A DNA stretch of 64,000 nt from Bin5 sp965204525. Lineage in GTDB: Bacteria > Chloroflexota > Anaerolineae > Caldilineales > Caldilineaceae. The notes under the pieces are model-generated. The model was given only the letters and a program-made list of their open reading frames with translations. It ran no database searches and was not told the DNA's origin. The translations under genes and the position numbers were made by a program. Shown here piece after piece: positions 1 through 11,011 of the stretch. Every line of letters begins with the position of its first letter. Within the stretch, counting starts at the first letter, position 1. The stretch is taken from positions 3,534,001 to 3,598,000 of the forward strand of contig OZ241994.1 in assembly GCA_965204525.1 (NCBI GenBank), given 5' to 3'.

Positions 1-205
1 GCAACTGGCCAGCCAGCAGAGCTTTCTGCTGAAAAAAACTATAGGGCAGGTAGTGGCGGGTAAAGTCGCCAGCAGTAAATGCAAACAGTCCAAGGAGGTA
101 CGGCGCGAAGAAAAGCGCAGCCAGCGCTCCGAAAGCGAGAGCAACAGGGAAGCTTGGCCTGGCAGGCGGGATTCCAGCGTTCCTTTTTCTCTGCTGGTGG
201 CTCAT
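1..205 (-). CDS. Membrane protein, YfhO/GT39-like, N-terminal part only (runs off the window)
   Basis: An open reading frame starts with ATG at 205 on the minus strand and runs off the left edge. The first ~23 residues are basic (KRKR-type). A hydrophobic helix follows at about residues 24-50, and then a GDFTRHYLPYSFF segment. In YfhO-type and related polytopic glycosyltransferase proteins, an acidic GDF.RQYLPY motif sits just after the first membrane helix, so I infer an integral membrane protein of that group. The gene is divergent from the membrane protein at 488, leaving a 282-bp intergenic region that must hold both promoters. I see no strong Shine-Dalgarno sequence. Family assignment rests on one motif and one helix. 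Confidence 0.55.
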   Translation of the reverse strand, partial: MSHQQRKRNAGIPPARPSFPVALAFGALAALFFAPYLLGLFAFTAGDFTRHYLPYSFFQQKALLAGQL

Positions 206-487
206 CCGTCTATTATGGAACCGTCCGCCTTCGTCCCTTCTAAAGAGTAGCGAGAAATGACCATATCCCCTTAGACTATTGAGGGCTAAAGAGATTTTCT
301 TACCGTAAGTGAACGAACTCTGGGGACATCCCTGCAGGATCGCTATTTTCTCCCCTACAGCAACTGGATCGTGTTCGGAGTTGAGCCAGACGATATCGAT
401 TCCCCGGGACGCCCAGAGCTTCCAGTTGCTGTTCGGCGGGAAGCGAGTACAATCGGGTATTCCGTGTCCATTCAATAGTACACTTCC

Positions 488-2959
488 ATGCAGGACAGTC
501 AGAAATCGCACAAGCGACGGTTCAATATAGGTAAACACTTCTCGACCTTTGCGCCGGCGGCATTATTCCTGGTAAGTCTGACCAGCTACAGTTTGCACTG
601 GGTTACAGCGCCTCCGGGAATACACGGAGACGCCAGCAGGCTGGGTCTTTACGCTTTTGATTTCGTTCATGACGAGCTGATTCCCTTCTACATTTATCAT
701 CAATTCGGGCCTCATCCTCTCATCATATATGTACAGGCTCTTGTCTTTTCAGCGCTGGGCTTCACGCGGGCTGCACTGCGCGGCATCACAATCGTGGGGG
801 GAGCTCTGGCCACGCCTGCGATTTACCTGGCCGCGTTCTGGCTCTTCAGAAATGAGGGTACTGCCTTTGCTCGGAAAGCAGGTGTTATTGCGGGTTTAGG
901 ACTTGCATTGTCTACATTCTTTGCATCATTTTCGCGTTATGGTCTCGAAGGCGCCCTCCTTCCCGCTGTGGAGTTGCTGGCTATTGCCTTCTTATGGCGC
1001 GGGCTCAGGAAAGGCGTCTGGACAGACTTTGTTTTTGCTGGTTTCGCTGTCGGCTCGAGTCAATATATCTATATCGTGGCGCGTTTCTTTCCCGTGGCGC
1101 TGGCGGTCGCGTGCGCCGGCGCCGTTCTGGCAAATCGCCAGCTGCTGGCGCGCTGGAAGGGACTGGTCATTGCGGCCGCTGTTGCGGCGTCCGTCGCATT
1201 GCCCCAGTGGATCCTGTTCATCACCCATCCCTATACCTTTCTCGCACGCACGCAACAGAGTACCGGGCGCTTTGTCTTCGAACTGCCGGACCCGTTCGCA
1301 GTGATCGCCGGAAAGCTCGTGAATCAACTGCTCATGTTGGCGTGGCGCTGGGACAACGGCTACAACCCACTCTCTTACAGATCGCTGTTGACCCCTGTCC
1401 TTGTCGTTGCCCTGGCAACGGGAGTTGTGTACACCATTCGCAGACGGCACGAGATGCATCTCTTTGCCTTTCTCATGATGCTGACAATGCTCTTGCCGGA
1501 TCTGCTCTCCTATGAAGGGGCCAACCCCTCCGCTACACGCCTTGTCCCCGCCCTCCCATTCATATTCATGATGGCCGGTTCAGGAGGCGCTATCCTTTGG
1601 GAACGAACGGAAAGAATCCGTGCCTTTCCCAAATGGGCCGGCTATCTCGTTCCGCTCCTGGTGCTGTCGTTCGGCCTGGTGCGGCAGTGGGATTATGCCA
1701 CCCGGGTCAAATCCCAGGTTCTCGCCAGCAGCGGCCTGGAATGGCAGAACAGTTTAGTGGAAGTCGCGGTGGCTGAATACATTGGAACCCATCTGGATGC
1801 GCCGATCCTGATTCCTTCCAGCGAGTATCAGCGCGCGCCACTTGCTTTCCTGTTGGCGGAGCACTTCCGGCATCGCACGAGCGGGCTGGAGGGTTTGGTC
1901 GAGAAGGGTGAGATAGTCACGGTGGTCCAACCGACAGATCCTGTTCGCCCAACGACTGAATGGATTCCTGCCGTCTACAGGCAGGACGAATGGGTACTGC
2001 TTAGAGATGGGGCTGTCCATTTCCTGCCGCCTCTGCCTGGAGGCGTCGAACCGCTGACAGGAGAAGAAGAGGCGATCGTTGCCAGTAATGGAGTCGTGGC
2101 CGCCACAGCATTTACTGCGCGCTGGAAAGGAGCGGTCCCGTCGTTCATCCCCTTGCAGGCCAACTTTGCCAATGACCTGAATCTGGTTGGATACGGGAGC
2201 AGCAGCCTGGAACCGGGATCTCCTCTCGACATAACCCTGTATTGGCGCCCTGCGCGCAAGGTCAAGAGAGATGTTGAGATATTCGTGGAACTCTACGACC
2301 CCACCCGTGACACTGTTGTCGCCAATGCGCATCGCTGGCCTTTGAACGGGGTCTACAGAGTCCGAGCGTGGCAGCCAGGCAAGAGAATGCCGTTAAGTCT
2401 CCGCCTTTCCGTTCCTGACGACCTGGCCCCCGGACCATATCAGCTGCGCACCGGCGTAGTGGACCTGATCGGACGCAATCGGGTTCCCCTGTCGACAGGC
2501 GGTGATGTTCTGGTGGTCGAGACGTTTAAGATCCCTCTGCCCGTGGACCACCGCGTACCGGAGATTTCTGCCGATGCCAACTTTGGCGACGTCATCGCTC
2601 TTGACGGCTACACGTTGAAATCGATCTCAGGCGGTCTGACGATAACCCTCTTTTGGCGGGCGACGGCCCTTCCTCGCTTCGACTTTACCACCTTCGTTCA
2701 CATCGTAGATTCAGATGATCAGATCGTTGCCCAGCTTGATGTTCAGCCGCGCAACGGGCAGTATCCTACATCGATCTGGGCACCCAACGAAGCGGTAGCA
2801 GATGAGCTGACAATCACCGATATACCCAGTGGTGCGTACCGTATCTACATTGGGTTGTATCGCCATCAAGGGGATACTTGGGAACGACTACCGATTGTCT
2901 CGAATGAGGCTGGGCCCAAGACAGATCGACTGCTGTTGGGGACCCTTACAGTACCGTAA
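488..2959 (+). CDS. GT39-like polytopic membrane glycosyltransferase
   Basis: This is an 823-residue protein whose N-terminal ~400 residues form about ten hydrophobic helices. The first extracytoplasmic loop (residues ~40-60) contains GIHGDASRLG and FVHDE, resembling the acidic loop of dolichyl-phosphate-mannose-type (GT39/ArnT clan) glycosyltransferases, which transfer sugars from polyprenyl-phosphate donors. The C-terminal ~400 residues are soluble, with two repeat-like beta segments (YWRP and FWRAT, each followed by a VELYDP or VHIVD strand) that look like extracytoplasmic beta-sandwich domains. There is no strong ribosome site before the ATG at 488, so the start could shift slightly. The acceptor is unknown. 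It probably acts in envelope glycosylation. Confidence 0.6.
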   Translation: MQDSQKSHKRRFNIGKHFSTFAPAALFLVSLTSYSLHWVTAPPGIHGDASRLGLYAFDFVHDELIPFYIYHQFGPHPLIIYVQALVFSALGFTRAALRGITIVGGALATPAIYLAAFWLFRNEGTAFARKAGVIAGLGLALSTFFASFSRYGLEGALLPAVELLAIAFLWRGLRKGVWTDFVFAGFAVGSSQYIYIVARFFPVALAVACAGAVLANRQLLARWKGLVIAAAVAASVALPQWILFITHPYTFLARTQQSTGRFVFELPDPFAVIAGKLVNQLLMLAWRWDNGYNPLSYRSLLTPVLVVALATGVVYTIRRRHEMHLFAFLMMLTMLLPDLLSYEGANPSATRLVPALPFIFMMAGSGGAILWERTERIRAFPKWAGYLVPLLVLSFGLVRQWDYATRVKSQVLASSGLEWQNSLVEVAVAEYIGTHLDAPILIPSSEYQRAPLAFLLAEHFRHRTSGLEGLVEKGEIVTVVQPTDPVRPTTEWIPAVYRQDEWVLLRDGAVHFLPPLPGGVEPLTGEEEAIVASNGVVAATAFTARWKGAVPSFIPLQANFANDLNLVGYGSSSLEPGSPLDITLYWRPARKVKRDVEIFVELYDPTRDTVVANAHRWPLNGVYRVRAWQPGKRMPLSLRLSVPDDLAPGPYQLRTGVVDLIGRNRVPLSTGGDVLVVETFKIPLPVDHRVPEISADANFGDVIALDGYTLKSISGGLTITLFWRATALPRFDFTTFVHIVDSDDQIVAQLDVQPRNGQYPTSIWAPNEAVADELTITDIPSGAYRIYIGLYRHQGDTWERLPIVSNEAGPKTDRLLLGTLTVP

Positions 2960-3084
2960 ATCTGGCGCCATAGAGGTAGACAAGTGAATCGAAGGGCCCT
3001 TGGGTAGTTGCTCTGACAAGTCTACCTTTCGACCGCTACCAAGGGTCGCTGACATTTCGTTCAAGCCAGATCGGGATTGCTACA

Positions 3085-3112
3085 TTGGCGGTTTCCCTGT
3101 GCATGGTAGAAT
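3085..3112 (+). promoter_or_regulatory. Probable sigma-70 promoter of secA
   Basis: TTGGCG lies at 3085-3090, with a 16-bp spacer to TAGAAT at 3107-3112. A TG dinucleotide at 3104-3105 makes an extended -10. It sits about 190 bp before the secA start, so the transcript would have a long leader that contains the hairpin at 3241-3286. I see no other good promoter in the 2960-3301 gap. Confidence 0.45.
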
Positions 3113-3240
3113 AGGCGGTGCAGCCTGGACTGCGCTCCGTCTGCTTGAGGGCCGACAGGACAGACGTGCATGCACGTCGGAGAACCGCTTTTCTCCGTAT
3201 TTCGTAAGGTGTAAGGGGAGGCAGGACGTCCCCTTCGATT

Positions 3241-3286
3241 TTGCCCGTTGCTGCATCTCCGGACTGCGGGAGCCGGCGACGGGCAA
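3241..3286 (+). promoter_or_regulatory. Hairpin in the secA leader
   Basis: An 11-bp stem pairs 3241-3251 with 3276-3286 (one G-U pair), and an inner CTCC/GGAG stem lies at 3257-3260/3269-3272. It ends four bases before the AGAGGGA-like ribosome site of secA, so it could tune access to that site or stabilise the mRNA. There is no U-run after it, which argues against a terminator. Confidence 0.4.
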
Positions 3287-3301
3287 ACAGAGGGATGCAA
3301 T

Positions 3302-6238
<2,937 letters not shown>

Positions 6239-6290
6239 CTTCCCGGCCTGGGCGGGCGCCGCAGATAGAGACGGTAGGTTCTGGACCGCC

Positions 6291-8555
6291 CTACCGCCCC
6301 GCCGCCCGTATCAACACCGTCCGCCGCCTCCAGACCACGGTCTGGTTCAGCAGCTGCCCCCGGATCCAACCCTCAACCTGCGCCACCTCATCAGGCTGCA
6401 TCCGCTCGGCCAGCCGCTCGGCATAGGATTTTCGCTCGCCGGAAGCCGGGCCGAACCAGCGCCGGATGTGCGCGTCGGTAATGCGCAGATCGGTATCGGT
6501 GTCGATCCATTCCATCGAGATCCGTCCGCCCTCTGCCTCTTCAGGGAAGGCGGCGGAGAGGGCTGCCTGCAACGTCTCCTCATCCCAGTTGACCAGCCCA
6601 TCCGTCGCATCGGCGTAGATCGACTCTTCGGCCGCAACCAGCCGCTCGGCCAGCCCCGATGGGAGCAGAACGCGATCCCCCAGTGCGTAGATTCTCTGCG
6701 TATGTCTGGGTATCGTCTCGGCCAGCGCAAGCCAGCCGCCCGCGGCCAGCTTTGCCGCCAGATGCGCCAGGGCAGCCTCCTTGTCCACGGCGCCGAGCAG
6801 CGCGTTGCGTCCCACTATCGCATCAAAACGGACCTCTTCAGCATCGACAAGTTGCGCCAGCTCCTCAACCGCCCCATGCATCACCACCGGCCGCTCGACT
6901 TCGTCCAGGTTTTGCGCCTGCTCCTGCAACGCATGGCTGTCCGCCCCGTTGAACGCCAGCGCGTAGACACCGCCCTCGGGCGCGCGCCGCAGCACTTCCC
7001 AAGTCAGCAGCCCGCTGCCGGCGTTCACATCCAGCACAACGCTGTGCCGCTCAATGGGGCCGCCCTCCAGAATGCGGTCCCGTAACGCGGCGGTCGCTTC
7101 GCCGGACTGCGCAATCGTCCGCTGCAGCCACCGATCGCGGGCGGATTCATCGGGCGTGAATGTCAGGATTTCCGGCGGCGCGCCAAGGCCCTCCAGCATG
7201 GCGGCCAGCTGGGCCTCGCGACGCTGGGTGACGGCGAGGCCGATCCTGGCCTCATATCCCTGGTCCGTCGGCTCGTAAAAGACCTTCCCCTGCAGCGCGC
7301 CGGGAAGATACTGCTGCGCCACCCAATGGTCCCGGTAAGCGTGCGGATAGAGATAGCCGGCGCCGTGCCCAAACCCCTCACTGTCCCGGTTGCCGTCGCG
7401 CAGATGGCTGGGAACATCGGAATCAGGTTCATTGCTCACAGCCTCGAGCGCGTCGAAGAATGCCAGCACCGAATTGGACTTTTCCGCGGTCGCCAGGTAG
7501 AGCGCGGCCTGGGCCAGGGGAAAGTTGCCTTCCGGGAGGCCGACGCGGTCAAAGGCCTCGGCGCAGGCGGTGACCACCTGAACGGCCTGGGGGTCCGCCA
7601 GGCCCACATCCTCGCTCGCCAGGATCAACATGCGCCGAAAGATATAACGCGGCTCCTCGCCCGCGTAGATCATCTTCGCCAGCCAGTAGAGCGCCGCATC
7701 CGGGTCGCTGCCGCGCAGACTCTTGATGAAGGCGCTGATCGTATCGAAATGATAGTCGCCCTCCTTGTCATACAGCACGGCGCGGCGCTGTATCGACTCC
7801 TCGGCGATGGCGAGTGAAATGCGGACCGTCCCGTCCGGGTCGGCGTCGCTTGTTTCGACGGCCAGCTCCAGCGCATTGAGCAGGGCGCGGGCATCGCCAT
7901 TGGCGATTGAGACCAGGTGATCGATGGCCTCGTCCTCAATCTCAACGCGACGGCCGCCGTAGCCGCGTTGGCGTGTGGCGAGAGCGGTCTGCATGATCTG
8001 GCGCAGATGCTCTTCTGTCAGCGTCTGCAGTTGAAAGATGCGGCTGCGGCTGACCAGCGCCTTGATGACCTCAAAATAGGGGTTCTCCGTCGTCGCGCCA
8101 ATGAAAGTGACCGTACCGTTCTCCACCCAGGGCAGGAGCGCATCCTGCTGCGCCTTGTTGAAGCGATGTACCTCATCGACAAAGAGAATAGTCCCCTGAT
8201 CGTGAAGCGCCCACCGCTCCTGGGCCTCCGCCACCGTTGCGCGGATATCTTTGACGCCCGCCAGTACAGCGTTGAGCGCGGTGAAGTGGGCGGCCGTCGT
8301 GTTGGCGATCACCTGGGCCAGGGTCGTCTTGCCGGTGCCGGGCGGACCGTAGAAAATCAGGCTGCTCAGACGGTCCGCCTGAATCGCCCGCCGCAGGAGC
8401 CGGCCCGGGCCCACAATCGCTTCCTGGCCGATGAACTCATCAAGGGTGCGGGGTCGCATGCGCGCCGCCAGCGGCGCATTGGCATCGATCCGTTCCGCGC
8501 GTGCCTGCGCAAACAGATCCTCCGCCGGCTTGCGCCCTTGGGTATAGCTCACCAC
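6291..8555 (-). CDS. rarA: RarA/MgsA AAA ATPase fused to a methyltransferase-like domain
   Basis: Residues ~1-440 are RarA (MgsA), the clamp-loader-like AAA+ ATPase that acts at stalled replication forks. Walker A GPPGTGKT is at 70-77, Walker B ILFVDEVH at ~123-130, sensor GATTENP follows, and then the RarA C-terminal tetramerisation region. Residues ~480-754 form an extra domain with a class I SAM-methyltransferase motif I (VVLDVNAGSG, ~503-512) and a downstream Rossmann pattern. A RarA/unknown-domain fusion of this type is known from Cyanobacteria and Chloroflexota. The catalytic state of the extra domain is unknown. The start is GTG at 8555, behind a TGAGGT ribosome site. The gene is convergent with secA, and a 7-bp hairpin (6272-6296) overlaps its stop. 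Confidence 0.9.
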   Translation of the reverse strand: MVSYTQGRKPAEDLFAQARAERIDANAPLAARMRPRTLDEFIGQEAIVGPGRLLRRAIQADRLSSLIFYGPPGTGKTTLAQVIANTTAAHFTALNAVLAGVKDIRATVAEAQERWALHDQGTILFVDEVHRFNKAQQDALLPWVENGTVTFIGATTENPYFEVIKALVSRSRIFQLQTLTEEHLRQIMQTALATRQRGYGGRRVEIEDEAIDHLVSIANGDARALLNALELAVETSDADPDGTVRISLAIAEESIQRRAVLYDKEGDYHFDTISAFIKSLRGSDPDAALYWLAKMIYAGEEPRYIFRRMLILASEDVGLADPQAVQVVTACAEAFDRVGLPEGNFPLAQAALYLATAEKSNSVLAFFDALEAVSNEPDSDVPSHLRDGNRDSEGFGHGAGYLYPHAYRDHWVAQQYLPGALQGKVFYEPTDQGYEARIGLAVTQRREAQLAAMLEGLGAPPEILTFTPDESARDRWLQRTIAQSGEATAALRDRILEGGPIERHSVVLDVNAGSGLLTWEVLRRAPEGGVYALAFNGADSHALQEQAQNLDEVERPVVMHGAVEELAQLVDAEEVRFDAIVGRNALLGAVDKEAALAHLAAKLAAGGWLALAETIPRHTQRIYALGDRVLLPSGLAERLVAAEESIYADATDGLVNWDEETLQAALSAAFPEEAEGGRISMEWIDTDTDLRITDAHIRRWFGPASGERKSYAERLAERMQPDEVAQVEGWIRGQLLNQTVVWRRRTVLIRAAGR

Positions 8556-8632
8556 GACGAAACTGACCTCACGCTGGCTGGATCCAGGCAGCTCGCCCGC
8601 GGCCCGCTCGCTGAATCCGGGGGAAGGGACAC

Positions 8633-8816
8633 TAAGAAGCTGTTTGAGAAGGGTAAATTAGGTGCCAGGCGGGGTACCATGAGACGAATCATAGCGATGA
8701 TGCTGGGCAATAAACCACTGGCTGTCAGTCAAATCTGTTGGGTATCGTTTTGTTTTCACAAAGACTACGTATACCACATTTTAGCCGACAACCTTTACTT
8801 TTCAAGCAGCCTCTTA
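8633..8816. mobile_element. 184-bp MITE-like or IS-derived element with inverted ends
   Basis: The left end (8633-8657, starting TAAGAAGCTGTTTGAGAAGG) and the right end (8794-8816, ending AAGCAGCCTCTTA) are imperfect inverted repeats of about 23-25 bp. The interior holds no gene. The right end plus 12 flanking bases recurs at 13635-13672. Size, terminal repeats and lack of coding capacity fit a miniature element or an internally deleted IS. I see no clear target duplication. Confidence 0.5.
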
Positions 8817-8835
8817 GGAAAGGAGCCAAACGAGT

Positions 8836-8913
8836 GTGCAAACCGAACCTCAAACTGCGTCGCCAATGGAAGAGTTGGATGAAGCGCATCAACCTCACCT
8901 GCCGAAGGATTGA
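8836..8913 (+). CDS. Possible 25-residue peptide beside the MITE
   Basis: A GTG start at 8836 lies 10 bp after an AAAGGAG ribosome site (8819-8825). It opens a 25-codon frame rich in Glu, Pro and His that ends at 8913, just before two hairpins. It resembles no family I know. It may be the 5' stub of a gene cut off by the adjacent IS-derived element, or noise. Confidence 0.2.
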   Translation: MQTEPQTASPMEELDEAHQPHLPKD

Positions 8914-8916
8914 CGC

Positions 8917-8959
8917 AGCGCGGGCAACCCTGCCGCGCTTGTCGCCGCGGATCGCGGCG
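8917..8959. terminator. Two GC-rich hairpins downstream of the importer operon
   Basis: AGCGCGGGCA (8917-8926) pairs with TGCCGCGCT (8931-8939), and a perfect 7-bp stem CGCCGCG/CGCGGCG lies at 8943-8949/8953-8959. They follow the stop of the minus-strand permease by about 10 bp. There is no U-tract, so any termination would be Rho-dependent, or they may stabilise the 3' end. Confidence 0.4.
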
Positions 8960-8969
8960 TGCAATGCAG

Positions 8970-9851
8970 CTATGCCTTTAGTCCGGTCATGGCAAGGCCG
9001 CGAATGAAGTACTTCGATGCGAAGATATAGATGAGCATGACCGGCACGACGGTCAACATGGAGCCGGCCGCCCACATCTCGTAGCGGGTCCAATAGAGAC
9101 TGCGCAGACCGGCCAGCACCAGCGGCAGCGTCTGTTTTTCCGGGCTGTTGAGAACGACCAGCGGCCACAGGAAGTTGTCCCAGTTGAAGAGGAAGATGAA
9201 GACGATCAGGGCCGCCAGCGCCGAGGTGGCCATGGGCAGGACGATGGTGAAAAAGATCCGCCATTCCGACGCGCCGTCTATGCGGGCTGCATCGAGCAAC
9301 TCGGACGGAATCGACTCCATGAACTGGCGCATCAGGAACAGCCCAAATGAAGACCACAGCCCGGTGACGATGATGCCGCTCAAATGGTTGGACATCTTCA
9401 AGTCGGCGATGGTGATGTAAAGGGGCACAAGAACCACGGCAAAGGGGATCATCATCGTAGAGAGCAGCAGGGTGAAGAGCTTCTCCTTCCCCCAGAAACG
9501 GTACTTGGCGAAGATGAAGCCGAGGGCGGCCGAGGTCAGTGCGCTGCACAAGGTTACGGAGGTCGCTTGTAATGTGCTGTTGGAAAAGGCCGCAGGGAAG
9601 TTGACCCGCCCGATGATTTCGATGTAGTTCTCCAGCGTCCAAACCTTGGGCAAGAGCGCGGTCGAGCGGACAAGCTCCTGGAAATGTTTGAACGACGCGA
9701 ATACCATCCATACGAATGGCGTAATCGACACAAAGGACATCGCCAAGAGGATCAGGTGCAAAATAGCCTGCCCTACCAGCCGCCGCGGCGACGGGCGATA
9801 GTGGGAACCTTGTAAGGGGCTGGCCAGTTCGATCTCTTCCGAAGCTGCCAT
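8970..9851 (-). CDS. Carbohydrate ABC transporter permease (MalG type, CUT1)
   Basis: This is an inner-membrane subunit of a CUT1 sugar or polyol importer. The 293-residue product has six predicted helices. It also has the EAA loop near the C-terminal third (ELLDAARIDGASEWRIFFTIVLPM), which docks the ATPase. The C-terminus KYFIRGLAMTGLKA is typical of MalG-type subunits. I chose ATG 9851, where the conserved N-terminus starts, although the frame is open upstream to 9905. It is the last gene of a minus-strand operon: binding protein, MalF-type permease, this gene. No ATPase gene is present, so a shared MsmX/UgpC-like ATPase encoded elsewhere is implied. Confidence 0.88.
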   Translation of the reverse strand: MAASEEIELASPLQGSHYRPSPRRLVGQAILHLILLAMSFVSITPFVWMVFASFKHFQELVRSTALLPKVWTLENYIEIIGRVNFPAAFSNSTLQATSVTLCSALTSAALGFIFAKYRFWGKEKLFTLLLSTMMIPFAVVLVPLYITIADLKMSNHLSGIIVTGLWSSFGLFLMRQFMESIPSELLDAARIDGASEWRIFFTIVLPMATSALAALIVFIFLFNWDNFLWPLVVLNSPEKQTLPLVLAGLRSLYWTRYEMWAAGSMLTVVPVMLIYIFASKYFIRGLAMTGLKA

Positions 9852-9933
9852 TCGTTTAGATCGCCTCTTCAGTGGAAAGTGGATCGTCGCGCTTGCTGTC
9901 AGCAATGCCAGGATGCCGGGTCGCGAATCTCCC

Positions 9934-10887
9934 TCAGTATGACCATCGTGGACGCAGTAACCTGATCTGCACTAAGCTGATGAACAGTATCAGGACGAAT
10001 TGAAGCAGCGCGGCCGCGGTCGCCGTGCCGAATCGCAGATCTTCGAAGGCCTCTGAATAGATCAGCATGTTGTAGACATAGGTGGCGTCGCCCGGTCCGC
10101 CTCGGGTCATCACAAAGGGAAACGTGAACTCCTGCAGCGTGCCGATGGCCAGCAGAACCGTAACCAATAGTAGTGTATGTCCCAGCAACGGCAGGGTAAT
10201 ACGCCAAAATCGCTGCCACTCGCTGGCGCCGTCCACCAGCGCTGCATCGTACAGTTCTTCGGGAATATGAAGGATGCCCGCCGTGAGGATCACGACGTAG
10301 AAGCCCAGCCCTTTCCAGCTGCCAACTGCTACGATTGTAGGAAGCGCCGATGAGGTACCGGCCAACCAGCGCGATTCGGGCAGGTGCAGCGCGCGCAGAA
10401 TCTGGTTGAACATACCCACTTCGGGATCCATCAACATGCGAAATAGCAGCGAGACCGCGACCAGCGAGACCACAACCGGCACGAAGATGATCGCCTGGTA
10501 GGTGTTGCGCCCGCGTCGAACATTCGCCAGGCAGGTAGCGATGAAAATACTCAGCGGCAAGATAAAAACAAAGGCAAGCGCCGCCCAGAGCAGCGTGTTA
10601 CGCACAGAGATAAAGAAGAGCGGGTGCTCGAAGAGCTGGAAGAAGTTATCCAGCCCGACGAACTTGCTGGCTGCCGGATTCAAGACCCGATACTGCACCA
10701 CAGCCAGGCGCAGCGCGTTGAGGATGGGCCGGAATGAGAACATCCAATACCAGATTAGAGTTGGCAGGATGATGCTGGCTCCGAACCAGAACTGGGGCTT
10801 GCGAAAAGCCCAACGCACTGCGGCAACGATGCCGCGAAGCCGAGAACCGGACTGCCCTTGGCTGCCGGCCGTGTAAGCGGTTGTCAT
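9934..10887 (-). CDS. Carbohydrate ABC transporter permease (MalF type, CUT1)
   Basis: The product has 317 residues and about six helices. The EAA loop (ELYDAALVDGASEWQRFWRITLPLLG) and the FTFPFVMTRGGPGDATYV motif of MalF/UgpA-type permeases are both visible. It would pair with the permease encoded 82 bp downstream to form the membrane channel. The 124-bp gap between it and the upstream binding-protein gene holds a perfect 12-bp stem-loop at 10919-10955. The substrate cannot be read from the sequence. Confidence 0.9.
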   Translation of the reverse strand: MTTAYTAGSQGQSGSRLRGIVAAVRWAFRKPQFWFGASIILPTLIWYWMFSFRPILNALRLAVVQYRVLNPAASKFVGLDNFFQLFEHPLFFISVRNTLLWAALAFVFILPLSIFIATCLANVRRGRNTYQAIIFVPVVVSLVAVSLLFRMLMDPEVGMFNQILRALHLPESRWLAGTSSALPTIVAVGSWKGLGFYVVILTAGILHIPEELYDAALVDGASEWQRFWRITLPLLGHTLLLVTVLLAIGTLQEFTFPFVMTRGGPGDATYVYNMLIYSEAFEDLRFGTATAAALLQFVLILFISLVQIRLLRPRWSY

Positions 10888-10918
10888 CTGAGGCTCCCTC
10901 TGCCGGGAAGGGGAGGCT

Positions 10919-10955
10919 GGATCAGCGCAGCGCTTTCCGTGCCCTGCGCTGATCC
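10919..10955 (-). promoter_or_regulatory. Intercistronic stem-loop after the binding-protein gene
   Basis: A perfect 12-bp stem pairs 10919-10930 with 10944-10955 around a 13-base loop. It lies between the solute-binding-protein gene and the permeases. There is no U-tract, so it is more likely a 3'-end protector or partial terminator that keeps binding-protein mRNA above permease mRNA. Confidence 0.55.
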
Positions 10956-11011
10956 AAGGGCAATTCTGCCGCTATGCGCGCTTCATTCGAGCAGAAGCGC
11001 CTGGAACAATG

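Noticed and set aside
53..530. Short plus-strand frames at 53-250 and 309-530
   Set aside because: The first is antisense to the membrane-protein start at 205; the second overlaps the start of the 488 gene and has no ribosome site or protein-like composition.
6272..6296. Intrinsic terminator between secA and rarA
   Set aside because: A 7-bp stem overlaps the rarA stop and no T-tract follows; too weak to call as a separate feature.
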